Origin: Candidatus Woesearchaeota archaeon
GTDB lineage: Archaea > Nanobdellota > Nanobdellia > Woesearchaeales > GW2011-AR9
NCBI GenBank assembly: GCA_016188115.1
Contig: JACPIK010000002.1
Span: forward strand, 274,125 to 338,124
DNA: 64,000 nucleotides
Direction: 5' to 3'
Position numbers and translations under genes: made by a program. Shown piece after piece: positions 24,071 to 32,477 of the stretch; the first letter of the stretch is position 1; the number at the start of each line of letters is the position of its first letter. The notes beneath the pieces are model-generated. The model saw only the letters and a program-made list of their open reading frames with translations, searched no databases and was not told the DNA's origin.

Positions 24071-25792
24071 ATGAGTTTAGGTGTTTTTGTAGAATTTGCA
24101 CTTATTTTTGCTATTGTTCTACTCTTCGCAGCATTTGCTCGTGTTCTTAAACAGCCACTCATTATTGGTTATATTTTAGCTGGTATTGCTGTAGGTCCAT
24201 TTTTTCTAAATTTAGTTCAATCCAGTGAAACAGTATCCACCCTTGCGCAGATGGGAGTCACTTTTCTCTTATTCATAGTGGGCATAAGTCTTAATCCTAA
24301 AGTTATCAAAGAAGTAGGAAAAGTGTCCTTAATTACTGGAATTGGTCAAGTTATTTTCACATCAATTATTGGGTTTGGTATTTGTAAACTGCTTGGGTAC
24401 TCAACCCTCACTTCTGTATATGTAAGCGTTGCGTTAACATTTAGTAGCACGATTATCATCATGAAGCTTCTTACCGACAAACGTGATCTTGACACATTGT
24501 ATGGAAAAATTGCCATTGGGTTTCTCATCGTGCAGGATCTTATTGCGATCCTTATTCTGGTAATTCTCTCATCTGTTCCCAGCGGTGAAAACATTGGTGC
24601 GGTTGCAATACATACCTTGCTCAAAATTGTTATCGCCATAGGCATATTGGGGATTATTAGCTGGAAAGTTCTTCCTCCAGTAACTCGTTTTATTGCAAAA
24701 TCACAAGAATTTCTGCTTCTCTTCTCCATTGGCTGGTGTTTTGTCGTTGCTGCTATTTTTTACTATTTTAATATCTCCATTGAAGCAGGAGCATTACTTG
24801 CAGGTGTAACTCTTTCCTCTTCCGCATATAGCTATGAAATCAGTTCTAAGATTAAACCATTACGTGATTTTTTCATTATGCTCTTTTTCGTCTTACTTGG
24901 CTCTCAAATGACCTTTGCCAATCTCAGCTCTTATGTGATTCCTATCATCGTCTTATCTCTCTTTATTTTGGTTGCCAATCCTCTTATCATGTTTTTGCTT
25001 ATGTCCTGGTTGGGTTACACCAAACGCAATAGTTTTTTTACAGGCCTGATTGTTGCGCAAATTAGCGAGTTCTCATTAGTGCTTGTTGCATTAGGCGTTC
25101 AATTAGGTCATGTCAATCAAGAAATCCTCTCTCTCGTAACATTTGTAGGATTAATAACCATTGCGGGATCTACCTATCTTGTTTTATCTGGTGACAAAAT
25201 CTACCCTTATCTTGCAAAATATCTTGCCCTCTTTGAAAGAAAAGGCAAAAAAGTCGACCAATTAGGAACACACACATCTGGATTTTATGATGTTATCCTC
25301 TTTGGGTACAATCGTATTGGTTTTGACATTCTCAATGCAATTAAAAAAATAGGTAAAAAAGTGTTGATAGTTGACTACGATCCTGCGGTCATCGAGAAAT
25401 TAACTCAACAAGGTTTTGACTGTAAATATGGTGATGTCAATGATGTGGAGATGCTTAATGAATTGGACTTTCGGCATTGTAAAATGGCGATCTCAACAAT
25501 TCCTGTTCAAGAGACCAACATGCTTCTCATTAAAAAAATCAAACAGACTAACAAAAACACCATTATCAAAGTAGTGTCACACCAAATTGACGAAGCGATG
25601 GCATTATACGATGCTGGTGCTAGTTATGTTATTATGCCTCATTTTTTGGGTGGAAAACACATTTCTTCCATGATCGAGGAGTATGGGTTTGATAGTCACA
25701 AGTTTGGAAAAGAGAAATCTAATCATATCAAATATCTTCATAAACGACGGCAGGTTGGACACGAACATCCTAAAGCGGAAGGACTACGATAA
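24071..25792 (+). CDS. KefB/KefC-type cation:proton antiporter with TrkA-N domain
   Basis: 573 residues. About 12 hydrophobic spans cover residues 1-375, with the CPA2 signature regions GYILAGIAVGP and FLLFIVGISLNP near the N-terminus and FSSTIIIMKLL. Residues about 405-520 form an RCK/TrkA-N Rossmann domain (VILFGYNRIGFDIL, VLIVDYDPAVIEKL, YGDVNDVEML). Such proteins exchange K+ or Na+ for protons across the membrane and are gated by a nucleotide or other ligand on the RCK domain. An AAAGAGGTACGCGTATG context gives a ribosome binding site. The stop overlaps the next gene's ATG (TAATG). Confidence 0.88.
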   Translation: MSLGVFVEFALIFAIVLLFAAFARVLKQPLIIGYILAGIAVGPFFLNLVQSSETVSTLAQMGVTFLLFIVGISLNPKVIKEVGKVSLITGIGQVIFTSIIGFGICKLLGYSTLTSVYVSVALTFSSTIIIMKLLTDKRDLDTLYGKIAIGFLIVQDLIAILILVILSSVPSGENIGAVAIHTLLKIVIAIGILGIISWKVLPPVTRFIAKSQEFLLLFSIGWCFVVAAIFYYFNISIEAGALLAGVTLSSSAYSYEISSKIKPLRDFFIMLFFVLLGSQMTFANLSSYVIPIIVLSLFILVANPLIMFLLMSWLGYTKRNSFFTGLIVAQISEFSLVLVALGVQLGHVNQEILSLVTFVGLITIAGSTYLVLSGDKIYPYLAKYLALFERKGKKVDQLGTHTSGFYDVILFGYNRIGFDILNAIKKIGKKVLIVDYDPAVIEKLTQQGFDCKYGDVNDVEMLNELDFRHCKMAISTIPVQETNMLLIKKIKQTNKNTIIKVVSHQIDEAMALYDAGASYVIMPHFLGGKHISSMIEEYGFDSHKFGKEKSNHIKYLHKRRQVGHEHPKAEGLR

Positions 25793-26886
25793 TGGTAAAA
25801 ATTCAAAATGTAAACGGAAGAAGTATCGCCAAAAGCATCACAAAAGAAGTTCCTGTTGGAACAATTCGCGTTAAAGCGAGTACCCTCAAACCATACGAAA
25901 AAACCAACACGGGCTGGAAAATATCATCAAAGCAATTTCCAGAACTTCTTCAGGTAGTCAAGCTTTTCAAAGCGCACAACCATCTATCAGATCTTATCGA
26001 TACAAAAAATTCAGAATTTCTCAAAGGTCAACTTTCATCTAACGGGCAAGAACAAGGGGCGCGTATCAACGTCCTTCCCACCGGAGAAAAACTTGAAAAA
26101 GCATTTTCTTTATTCTCACCTCATCTCACCATTCACGATCAAGATTCGCACGATCATTGGGATGTATTATATCAAAATAAAGGTGGTACGTGGTCATACG
26201 TGTACACTCTGGCAAAACGTCAACAGCACCGGTCTGGCAAATACAAAAAAGTAGATTTATTTAGCAAGTATTATTCGTTGCTTCTAACCAACGTCACAAA
26301 ATCTCTGACTAATAAAAAAGATCCTATGGCATTGCCCATGTATACATTGCTTAAAACCAACATGCGTGTCGGCAACGAGATCTACTTTAAAGCGCATGGG
26401 CATAAAGGTCTCACCACGCTTACCAAAAAAGATCTTCTCATTAAAGGAAATGTTGTCACATTTCATTTCCTTGCAAAAGATGGAGTTCCTGTTACTCTCA
26501 CCCATGAATTCCCTCCTCAGTACGTCGGTCGGCTTAAAGCATCACTTGCAACAAAAAAGACCGAAGATTTTATTTTTGACAAAGAAGGCAAATTACTGCA
26601 TGAGACTGACTTTAAAAAAGCATTCATATCCTATTGTGGTCATGAATTCTATCCTCATATTGTACGTTCCTATTACGCTACAAACCAAGTCAAAACTTTT
26701 TTAGCTACCCATAAGAGAACCACTAAAGAACAAATCAAACAACTTTATCTCTCAATCGCCCATGCGTTAGGTCATATGAAGTTTGACAAAAAGAATGACC
26801 AATGGCAGGATAATTTTACTGTTACTATTCATAGTTATATTCAACCAGAACTAGTGCAAAAATTAGAAAGCTTAGCTAAAGAGTAA
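25792..26886 (+). CDS. Type IB DNA topoisomerase
   Basis: 364 residues, like compact poxviral/bacterial type IB enzymes. Catalytic candidates follow the Topo IB order: R192 in KTNMRVGNEIYFK, with HKGLTTLTKKDL after it (LRVGNxxY...GLTTL in known enzymes); K229 in FHFLAKDGVP; H289 and R292 in HIVRSYYATNQV; and Y349 in IHSYIQPELV, matching the SYIHP active-site block. It relaxes supercoils through a 3'-phosphotyrosine. An insert of about 12 residues lies between LGH and the tyrosine. The start overlaps the antiporter stop, an unusual operon partner. Confidence 0.83.
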   Translation: MVKIQNVNGRSIAKSITKEVPVGTIRVKASTLKPYEKTNTGWKISSKQFPELLQVVKLFKAHNHLSDLIDTKNSEFLKGQLSSNGQEQGARINVLPTGEKLEKAFSLFSPHLTIHDQDSHDHWDVLYQNKGGTWSYVYTLAKRQQHRSGKYKKVDLFSKYYSLLLTNVTKSLTNKKDPMALPMYTLLKTNMRVGNEIYFKAHGHKGLTTLTKKDLLIKGNVVTFHFLAKDGVPVTLTHEFPPQYVGRLKASLATKKTEDFIFDKEGKLLHETDFKKAFISYCGHEFYPHIVRSYYATNQVKTFLATHKRTTKEQIKQLYLSIAHALGHMKFDKKNDQWQDNFTVTIHSYIQPELVQKLESLAKE

Positions 26887-26942
26887 CCTCGCAAAAGATC
26901 TACAAAAAAATAATTTCAAAGAGATTATATTTTCCCCTCACC

Positions 26943-29591
26943 ATGCAACAACACGGTCTTAGTACTCAAGAAGCAAAAAAAAGAATAACTACAGCGGGTC
27001 TTAATGAAATTCAGGAATTTTCTAAAACCACAACTCTACGCATTTTGCTAAGGCAAATACAAGGCAACTTTATTCTGTATCTTCTCTTTTGCGCGCTCAT
27101 CATCTCTTTTATCGTTGGCAAATTTACTACGGCATATACTATTGCCGGAGTCATTGTCATGGTCATTTCTGTGGGGTTTATTCAAGAGTATCGGGCTGAC
27201 AAAGCAATCAAAGCCTTGCGCAAAATGATTTTGCCTCTTTCAATTGTTATACGTGATGGGCGCCAACAGCAGATCTCTTCTCTTCAAATTGTGCCAGGGG
27301 ACATACTCATTTTAAGAAATGGTGAAAAGATCCCTGCGGATTGTATTGTTCTTGAAGAAAAAGACTTGAGTATTGATGAATCTATTTTAACAGGAGAATC
27401 AAGGGAAATTCGGAAAAACCCCGCAAAAAGCACGACGAATTATAATGAAACTAACATTCTATTTATGGGCTCATTCATCATGAATGGAAAAGGTGTGGCG
27501 CAGGTTATTCATACCGGAATGAATACACGTTTTGGCAAAATTGCCAGCATGATCTCAACAGCTCAAAAAGAACTGCCGCTTCAAGAGAAAGTGAATACTA
27601 TCGCTAAGTATATGGCGGTTGTTGCGATTATTGTTTCAGTGCTTACGGGCATTCTCATGGTTGTCCAAGCAACTTCCTTTTCTCAAGAATTTTTTATTAA
27701 TGTGCTTATTCTTATGATCGCATTATCTGTTTCTGCTTTTCCCGAAGGATTTCCTGTGGTGCTTATTACTGCGCTTGCTGCAGGAGCGCATTCCATGGCG
27801 AAAAAAAATGTAATTATTAATCGTATGTCTATCATTGAGACTCTTGGTGAAACAACAGTAATTTGTTCGGATAAAACAGGAACGATTACCAAAGGCGAAA
27901 TGACAGTGAGAAAAGTTATGGTTGATGATTCTATTATTGATGTTACGGGTGTAGGGTATGAATCCATTGGACATTTCTATCACGGAAAAAAGAAGATTGA
28001 GGTAGAACCAAAGTCATCTCTTGATCTATTAATAAAAACCGCTGTGATTTGTAATGATTCTACAATAGAAAGAACTAATGAAAATGGAACAAATACCTAC
28101 CGTCCCATTGGTAACTCTACTGAAGCCGCTTTATTAATTATGGCTGCGAAAGCTGGCAAACATAAAGAAGATTTAGAGTTTACTCGCATTGAAGAAATTC
28201 CATTTAACTCTGAAAAAAAATTTATGTCTATATTAACGAGATTTGAAGGAAGTACAACTGTTTTTCTTAAAGGCGCTCCCGAAGTTATACTTTCAAAGTG
28301 CACGCAAATACAAATGGGCAATGCGCTGGTTCCATTAACGTTAGCGCAAAAAAAGAAAATCCTAGGACACAACCTGTCCCTAACCTCTCAAACTCTGCGC
28401 ACGTTAGCATTTGCCTACAAAAAACAATCTTCCACATCCAAACAATGTTCACAAGAAGATCTTGTATTTATCGGTTTAGTGGGAATGGAAGATGCCCCTC
28501 GCGAAGGAGTCAAAGAAGCGATTTATTCTTGTATTAAAGCAGGGATCAAAGTAAAAATAATTACCGGAGATAATAAAGAAACTGCGCTCGCCATTGCCAA
28601 ACAAATTGGTCTTAAAGGCAAAGTTGTTGAAGGCAACGATCTCGACACCATTACGGATAACGAATTAAGAAAGATGATTAATTCAGTGGTTATTTTTGCA
28701 AGAGTAAAACCAGAACATAAATTGCGTATTGTCAAAGCGCTCAAAGCCAATGGGGAAATTGTTACTATGACCGGTGATGGCGTTAATGACGCGCCAGCAT
28801 TAAAAGAAGCTCACATTGGTGTTGCTATGGGAAAAAATGGGACGGATGTTTCTCGTGAAGCTGCCGATATGATTCTCAAAGATGATAACTTTGTGAGTAT
28901 CGTCACAGCAATTAAAGAAGGCAGAACCATCTTTAAAAATATTCAAAAATTTGTAGCCTATCAGCTTTCTTGCAGTTTAGCAGAGTTAGCAATTCTGTTC
29001 TTTGGAGTTTTATTTTCTTCCATATTAGGGTGGCAAATTCCTCTTCTTCTTGCTCTGCAGATTTTATTTATGAATCTTATAACCGATAATCTTCCCGCCG
29101 TGACCCTGGGATTTAATCCGTCTTCTGCTGAGGTGATGAATGAACAACCTCGCCGAAAAGTTCCACTTCTCACAAAAAATGTAATCCTATTGCTGCTTTT
29201 TAATGGTGCTCTCTTAACATTGTTTGTCTTATTATCCTATTACTTGGCATTTAACGTCTTTCATCAAAGCGTGGAATATGCCCAAACTACCGCATTAGTT
29301 ACCTTAGTACTCTTAGAAATCGTTGCTGCATTTAATTTTAGATCGTTTCACAAAGGTGTCTTAACTCGATCTCCATTTACTAATATCTATCTTTTTTATG
29401 CTTCCGTTATCTCTTTGCTTGCCACTTTTGCAATATTATACACTTCTTTAAATGTCGTCTTTGAAGTTATACCACTTCCATTAGCAGGCTGGGAAATTGC
29501 TATTGGCTTTTCCCTTGCGTTGATTATTCTCTTTGACGTGTTAAAATTAATGAATAATCGCATTCATTTCTTTGATATAGAAAGTCGTTAA
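26943..29591 (+). CDS. P2-type cation-transporting ATPase (Ca2+-ATPase-like)
   Basis: 882 residues. The N-terminal cation ATPase domain (GLSTQEAKKRITTAGLNEI) is followed by the actuator motif LTGES, membrane helix 4 with FPEGFPVVL (PEGxP, P2-type), the phosphorylation site D310 in [13 protein letters not shown], a nucleotide domain with FNSEKKFMSIL and FLKGAPE, MTGDGVNDAPALKEA, and C-terminal spans. The PEGFP core resembles Ca2+/Mn2+ pumps of the P2A/PMR1 group. It would export Ca2+ or a related divalent ion. A TATA-like GATTATATTTT lies just upstream. It is convergent with the J-domain gene, 1 nt apart. Confidence 0.9.
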   Translation: MQQHGLSTQEAKKRITTAGLNEIQEFSKTTTLRILLRQIQGNFILYLLFCALIISFIVGKFTTAYTIAGVIVMVISVGFIQEYRADKAIKALRKMILPLSIVIRDGRQQQISSLQIVPGDILILRNGEKIPADCIVLEEKDLSIDESILTGESREIRKNPAKSTTNYNETNILFMGSFIMNGKGVAQVIHTGMNTRFGKIASMISTAQKELPLQEKVNTIAKYMAVVAIIVSVLTGILMVVQATSFSQEFFINVLILMIALSVSAFPEGFPVVLITALAAGAHSMAKKNVIINRMSIIETLGETTVICSDKTGTITKGEMTVRKVMVDDSIIDVTGVGYESIGHFYHGKKKIEVEPKSSLDLLIKTAVICNDSTIERTNENGTNTYRPIGNSTEAALLIMAAKAGKHKEDLEFTRIEEIPFNSEKKFMSILTRFEGSTTVFLKGAPEVILSKCTQIQMGNALVPLTLAQKKKILGHNLSLTSQTLRTLAFAYKKQSSTSKQCSQEDLVFIGLVGMEDAPREGVKEAIYSCIKAGIKVKIITGDNKETALAIAKQIGLKGKVVEGNDLDTITDNELRKMINSVVIFARVKPEHKLRIVKALKANGEIVTMTGDGVNDAPALKEAHIGVAMGKNGTDVSREAADMILKDDNFVSIVTAIKEGRTIFKNIQKFVAYQLSCSLAELAILFFGVLFSSILGWQIPLLLALQILFMNLITDNLPAVTLGFNPSSAEVMNEQPRRKVPLLTKNVILLLLFNGALLTLFVLLSYYLAFNVFHQSVEYAQTTALVTLVLLEIVAAFNFRSFHKGVLTRSPFTNIYLFYASVISLLATFAILYTSLNVVFEVIPLPLAGWEIAIGFSLALIILFDVLKLMNNRIHFFDIESR

Positions 29592-29592
29592 G

Positions 29593-30420
29593 TTAGATCG
29601 TCAAATTTATCTCGTATAATAAATCCAACTTAGTTTGTGCTGCGATCCAGGTATCTGTTTCAACAAAATATCTTGTTTCTTTTTGAACTCTTTTCGCATG
29701 ATCATAATCACCAGAAGTTACGCTTCTTGCCATGGCACGAACAGAAGCATTTACAATTTCTCTAATGGCATTTTTAAATTCTAATGGTTGTAATTCATCC
29801 GGATTCGCACCAAAAATGCCTCTAGCTTTATGGTATTCATTTTTTGCTCGCAAGACATTTCCCTCTCGCGCATCTTGACAAATACTCTGAGCATACGCAT
29901 AAGATAACGTCGTTCTCAATGTATCTATTTCCATTCCTGCTGAATCTGATTTGGCGATCCTCTTTGCAAAAGACTCTGCTGATTGATATACTAATACTGC
30001 AGAAGAAATGTCTCCTATGTTAAGCGATCTATCTAAAGAATCAGTGTATCCTTCTTGAAAATATCGCAGCGCAATACGTTCTGCTAACTGCGCATATGCT
30101 GATGGGATGTTTTGTAGTAGGCTTTCCAACAGGTTATATTCCCTTGTTGCGAGAGGAAAACTCCCTCTTTTTGCAAATGTATCAATGGCATCAAGTTTGT
30201 CGCAAATTTGTTGTAATGCTTCGTGAGGTATATAATCATTTGACTCTACGCGTTGCCGTAACATTCGATACGCCTGTTGACTCTTCTCAAACTGTGTTTG
30301 TCCCGCAGGGTTCCTATCTGGATGAAATTTCCTTGCAGCAGTTCGATGGGCTAGTATAACCTCTTCAAGCGTTGCACCTTGATCTAGCCCTAACGTCTCG
30401 TACGCCTCACCCAAATCCAT
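29593..30420 (-). CDS. J-domain protein with helical repeat-like C-terminus
   Basis: 275 residues. Residues 4-62 form a J domain with the Hsp70-stimulating HPD motif at 33-35 (RKFHPDRNPAG). The remaining 210 residues are helical with repeating Ala/Tyr patterns (YAQLAERIALRYFQEGYT, SYAYAQSICQDAREG) like TPR-type arrays. The Gly/Phe and zinc regions of DnaJ are absent, so it is a type III co-chaperone, not DnaJ itself. No DnaK or GrpE gene is in the window. Confidence 0.82.
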   Translation of the reverse strand: MDLGEAYETLGLDQGATLEEVILAHRTAARKFHPDRNPAGQTQFEKSQQAYRMLRQRVESNDYIPHEALQQICDKLDAIDTFAKRGSFPLATREYNLLESLLQNIPSAYAQLAERIALRYFQEGYTDSLDRSLNIGDISSAVLVYQSAESFAKRIAKSDSAGMEIDTLRTTLSYAYAQSICQDAREGNVLRAKNEYHKARGIFGANPDELQPLEFKNAIREIVNASVRAMARSVTSGDYDHAKRVQKETRYFVETDTWIAAQTKLDLLYEINLTI

Positions 30421-30731
30421 GTTAAGATCTCTTTTACAAATACTGCTTTTAAATCATTTGGGGCAAATATTGTTTTTTAGTTTGACTTAATGCAGTTAAG
30501 TTAGTTTCCTATCTGCAGTGTGGGAAACATGCGTCCGCAGAGTTGTGTTCTCGCTCAACAGAATTACTATGGCAAAAAATGAACCACTATCTATTGACAC
30601 TGGTACCGATTAACACTTAGTGTTTTTAGTTTTAGTATTTTAGAAGGGGGGCGTTCTGTTAATCTAATCTTGATTTTTGAAATAGAAAACAATATAAAGA
30701 TTAACTTTCTTATAGTAAACAGGTTTGATTG
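30421..30731. other. 311-bp intergenic region without a clear gene
   Basis: No supported gene. It holds a 14-codon ORF starting ATGGCAAAAAATGAACC at 30569, a TCTGC...GCAGA inverted pair (30511-30540 area), an AACACT-T-AGTGTT hairpin followed by T-runs near 30616 that could be a terminator, and a TATA-like AATATAAAG near 30690 that should serve the lipoprotein gene. It may contain remains of a decayed gene. Confidence 0.4.
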
Positions 30732-31169
30732 ATGAAAAAATCATTGTATGTTTTTTTGATTGGACTGTCCGTTTTTTTATTTGGATGTAGTTCTGTTCCT
30801 GATTTATCAGAGTCAGATGTAGCTACCATTTGTAATATTGATGCTTCATCAATAAAAAAATCTACAAGTAACGTAGGCATAAAATTTCAAATACCCGATC
30901 CTGTATTTAAAGGAGTTTACACTTCTCTTTTTATTGATATCGGATTTATTTCATCAGATGAATTTAATCAGTTTAAACAATTGGAAGGAAAAAATGTTAA
31001 AGAGTATAATGTTGGCGATGGGTCTATAGCATATGATCAGGTGCCCGCAAGGACATTATTAGTTAAAGATGGTGACCGAGCATACAGAGTTTATTCGTTA
31101 ATTAAGAATTGTAAGTCTGATGAAAAATTAGTTCAAGTTGCAAATAAATTGATTAGCGGTCGGGAATAG
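30732..31169 (+). CDS. Predicted lipoprotein
   Basis: 145 residues. The N-terminus is basic, then hydrophobic, ending in the lipobox-like LFGC at residues 16-19 followed by Ser-Ser, so Cys19 would be lipidated and the protein held outside the membrane. Two further Cys residues (in TICNID and KNCKSD) could form a disulfide. The mature part is not recognised. ATG 30732 is preferred over TTG 30729 because AGGTTTGATTG just upstream supplies a weak ribosome binding site. Confidence 0.68.
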   Translation: MKKSLYVFLIGLSVFLFGCSSVPDLSESDVATICNIDASSIKKSTSNVGIKFQIPDPVFKGVYTSLFIDIGFISSDEFNQFKQLEGKNVKEYNVGDGSIAYDQVPARTLLVKDGDRAYRVYSLIKNCKSDEKLVQVANKLISGRE

Positions 31170-31245
31170 AAAGGAACTCTCCTGTTAAAATTTTAGTGTT
31201 AATCATTGTTTAGTTCTTATAAATGTGCCAGGTAAATCAAGATAT

Positions 31246-31506
31246 ATGAAACAGACATTAATTACTGCTACTTGTCAAGCAGATGTTTATGGTGTATATT
31301 TTCAACGACCTAAACGAAGAGTACAAATATTTTGTGAAGAAGAGGATAAAGTCCATACATATATTGACCCGATTAATAAAGAGAAAGTGATTGACTTATT
31401 GGAAAAATGGATTGATATGAAAAATGGGAAATTACCAATTAAACCACTTTCTTGGAAATGTAATATTTGTGAATTTAAAGATGATTGTGTGTTGCTTAAA
31501 TCTTAA
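31246..31506 (+). CDS. Small protein resembling the Cys-rich C-terminus of Cas4/RecB nucleases
   Basis: 86 residues. The end reads WKCNICEFKDDCVLLKS, a C-x2-C-x5-C cluster like the iron-sulfur C-terminus of Cas4-type nucleases, preceded by a KEKVIDLLEKWIDMKNG helix as in those proteins. One more Cys (TATCQAD) near the start could be the fourth ligand. The nuclease core (D...ExK) is not present, so this is a remnant or a stand-alone Fe-S/zinc protein. ATG 31246 is chosen because a TATA box (TTATAAAT, about 31218) lies 25-28 nt upstream; GTG 31225 is too close to it. Confidence 0.5.
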   Translation: MKQTLITATCQADVYGVYFQRPKRRVQIFCEEEDKVHTYIDPINKEKVIDLLEKWIDMKNGKLPIKPLSWKCNICEFKDDCVLLKS

Positions 31507-31594
31507 GTTTTTCTCGCCCTTCCTTTCTTAGCCCTTTCTCACGATTGGATCTAACTCTTTATATCCCTAAAAAAATTGTAGGAATATAGTAGTT

Positions 31595-31711
31595 ATGGCC
31601 AAGAAATTCTTATTGCCGAAATCTCAAAAAGTGTTATTACTTTATACTCCCAAAATAATGATTTCATTAATTACAACAACCACTGGACGCACTGGTCAAG
31701 TCCGAGTTTGA
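31595..31711 (+). CDS. Possible 38-residue protein
   Basis: ATG to TGA ORF with a basic start (MAKKFLLPKSQK) and Thr-rich end. Support comes from the upstream TTTATATCCCTAAAAA, which is shared base for base with the promoter of the 38687 gene; here the spacing to the ATG is about 33 nt. No homology is recognised, so it may be transcribed but not translated, or be an upstream partner of the PIN gene 30 nt downstream. Confidence 0.3.
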   Translation: MAKKFLLPKSQKVLLLYTPKIMISLITTTTGRTGQVRV

Positions 31712-31741
31712 TTTAAGAACTATTCTTTAAGATAAATAGGT

Positions 31742-32248
31742 ATGCTAAGAGTATTATTTGATACTAACATCTATGGTAACCTATTGGAAGAGCCAGATGC
31801 AGATGAGATTGAGCAACGAATCCAAGACGAAAAAGATTTTGTTGTTTATCACTTCCCTCTAATTCGACAAGAGATTAGAAATATTCCTAGAATTACAAAA
31901 TCAAGCAGAAAAGCGCGAATCTCTCTTTTGGAGATGTATGATCACATAACAAAAGGCCACTACGTGAGAAATTCTATTGAAATTACGCGTTTAGCGAAGA
32001 AATATTATGACCATTACCGTAATCTTGGTGGTACGTACGGGTGGGACACTAACATCCGAATTGACTTTATCATCGTTGCTTGTGCAAGCTTCTACGAATT
32101 GGATATAGTGTATTCCAACGACCAAAGAACTATGCTTAGTAAAGATTCACTAAAATCCTATCATCATATTAATCTTAATGAGAACAGACCAACGCCACAC
32201 TTTCTCAAATATGATAATTTACTTAGGAAGTTTAGAGATAAAAACTAA
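31742..32248 (+). CDS. PIN-domain ribonuclease
   Basis: 168 residues. D7 (LFDTNIYGNL), E44 (IRQEIRNI), D108 (NIRIDFIIVACAS) and D127 (YSNDQRTM) form the acidic metal site of PIN RNases. PIN proteins cut RNA with Mg2+ or Mn2+, and many are VapC-type toxins. No typical antitoxin gene lies directly upstream; a 38-codon ORF precedes it and a 48-codon basic protein gene converges on its end, so the partner, if any, is uncertain. The protein is longer than most VapC toxins (about 130 residues). Confidence 0.78.
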   Translation: MLRVLFDTNIYGNLLEEPDADEIEQRIQDEKDFVVYHFPLIRQEIRNIPRITKSSRKARISLLEMYDHITKGHYVRNSIEITRLAKKYYDHYRNLGGTYGWDTNIRIDFIIVACASFYELDIVYSNDQRTMLSKDSLKSYHHINLNENRPTPHFLKYDNLLRKFRDKN

Positions 32249-32391
32249 TTAAGAAGTTTATAATCTTTAAGTTTGTAGGTTCCAGTTGTGATCTTCACAA
32301 ACTTTTTGAGATCTTTATGGAACTGCGGGTCTTTTCGTGACTCTGTTAAGAAACTCTTAAATTCCTCTGAAGATAAGCGTGGTTTTACCAT
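32245..32391 (-). CDS. 48-residue basic protein, convergent with the PIN gene
   Basis: ATG to TAG ORF on the minus strand, rich in Lys (LSSEEFKSFLTESRKDPQ, later KKFVKITTGTYKLKDYKLL). Its 3' end overlaps the PIN stop by 4 bp. On the minus strand ATATTTATATC is centred about 28-30 nt before the ATG, a good leaderless promoter. Predicted as one or two helices plus a strand. No family is recognised. An antitoxin role is possible from position only. Confidence 0.5.
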   Translation of the reverse strand: MVKPRLSSEEFKSFLTESRKDPQFHKDLKKFVKITTGTYKLKDYKLLN

Positions 32392-32477
32392 AACTAGAAA
32401 GAATATCCCTCTTGATATAAATATTTCGTTTCATTTTAAGTCAACAGAAATTTAAACTATTTACCTATCTGGTTAGC

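Noticed and set aside
30421-30731. tRNA-like or other RNA gene in the 311-bp gap
   Set aside because: Short inverted pairs occur, but no acceptor stem, T-loop GTTC pattern or cloverleaf could be drawn.
31246-31506. CRISPR-Cas locus
   Set aside because: Only a Cas4-like C-terminus; no repeats, cas1 or other cas genes are seen in the window.
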